NCBI GenBank assembly: GCA_903882725.1 | Contig: CAIRYF010000462.1 | Location: 1-9,369, forward strand | Origin: an uncultured Simplicispira sp. | GTDB taxonomy: Bacteria > Pseudomonadota > Gammaproteobacteria > Burkholderiales > Burkholderiaceae_C | DNA length: 9,369 bases | Direction of reading: 5' to 3' | Shown here: positions 9,173 through 9,369 of the stretch, in pieces | How positions within the stretch are numbered: position 1 is the first letter of the stretch | How the letters are laid out: each line of letters opens with the position of its first letter | Notes under the pieces: model-generated | The model's input: the letters and a program-made list of their open reading frames with translations, nothing else | Told to the model about the DNA's origin: nothing | The model's database searches: none | Translations under genes and position numbers: made by a program

Positions 9173-9369
9173 GCGCCATCCCCACCAAACAAATCATCCT
9201 GCGGCGGCAGCACCTCGGCCACCTTTTGCGCCATTGGCAGGTTGGCCACGTTCAGGCTGTAGTCGTCGTGGCCCCATTCGCAGCGGTCTTTCACCATCTT
9301 GGGGATTTTCTTGAGCGTCAGGTTGGGCCAGCGTTGGGCGGCTTGCGCAGCCGTCACGCCCCGGTAGGC
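9169..9369 (-). CDS. mod: Type III DNA methyltransferase Mod, C-terminal end (partial)
   Basis: The frame is open from the right edge to a TGA at 9169-9171 and gives 66 residues. The segment LKKIPKMVKDRCEWGHDDYSLNVANLPM resembles the conserved C-terminus of Type III Mod (adenine-N6) methyltransferases, and the downstream res gene agrees with that. Mod modifies the recognition sequence and gives Res its specificity. The catalytic motifs (DPPY-type and FxGxG) and the target-recognition domain lie outside the window, so specificity, integrity and any phase-variable repeat cannot be judged. A GTG at 9355-9357 is in frame but is internal, not a start. The stop overlaps the rhuM ATG by 4 bp. Confidence 0.75.
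   Translation of the reverse strand, partial: AYRGVTAAQAAQRWPNLTLKKIPKMVKDRCEWGHDDYSLNVANLPMAQKVAEVLPPQDDLFGGDGA

Overview
The window looks like chromosomal DNA of a betaproteobacterium, most likely Burkholderiales/Comamonadaceae (Rhodoferax/Polaromonas-like). The grounds are moderately high G+C coding sequence, the style of HemB, HemJ and PBP5, and three copies of a short AT-rich intergenic element of a type I associate with that family. No rRNA, tRNA, CRISPR array, transposase or integrase is visible.

Layout. Positions 1-51 may hold the last codons of a plus-strand gene. A 205-nt convergent intergenic region follows, packed with inverted repeats. From 257 to 4223 five genes run on the minus strand. 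In transcription order they are a HemJ/CopD-type membrane protein, a VanZ-family membrane protein, a thioredoxin-like [2Fe-2S] ferredoxin, a small alpha/beta hydrolase, and a PBP5-type D-Ala-D-Ala carboxypeptidase. The first three are tightly packed (gaps of 13 and 8 nt). The last two are separated by gaps of 74-89 nt, one of them filled by the intergenic element. hemB is divergent from hemJ across only 56 nt, so two steps of haem synthesis flank one short regulatory region. HemB is the non-cysteine (Mg-type) form.

From 5337 to the right edge a second minus-strand block converges on hemB. It is a Type III restriction-modification operon read from the right: the C-terminus of the Mod methyltransferase (cut by the window edge), a full-length RhuM-family protein, and a full-length Res helicase-nuclease. 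Both junctions are 4-bp ATGA overlaps, so the RhuM gene is translationally embedded in the operon. All recognisable helicase motifs and a PD-(D/E)xK nuclease motif are present in Res, so the system looks intact as far as it can be seen.

Most unusual features. (1) A 29-bp perfect palindrome lies inside the rhuM coding sequence, with an extra 5-bp outer stem, in a short stretch that uses codons uncommon elsewhere in the gene. (2) A RhuM gene is locked between mod and res. (3) Three copies of one intergenic element abut dacA, the hydrolase gene, hemB and res. (4) A 9-bp in-frame tandem repeat encodes a Ser-Thr-Pro linker on the ferredoxin. I see no wholly unknown multi-gene system; the R-M/RhuM operon is the best candidate for under-described biology.
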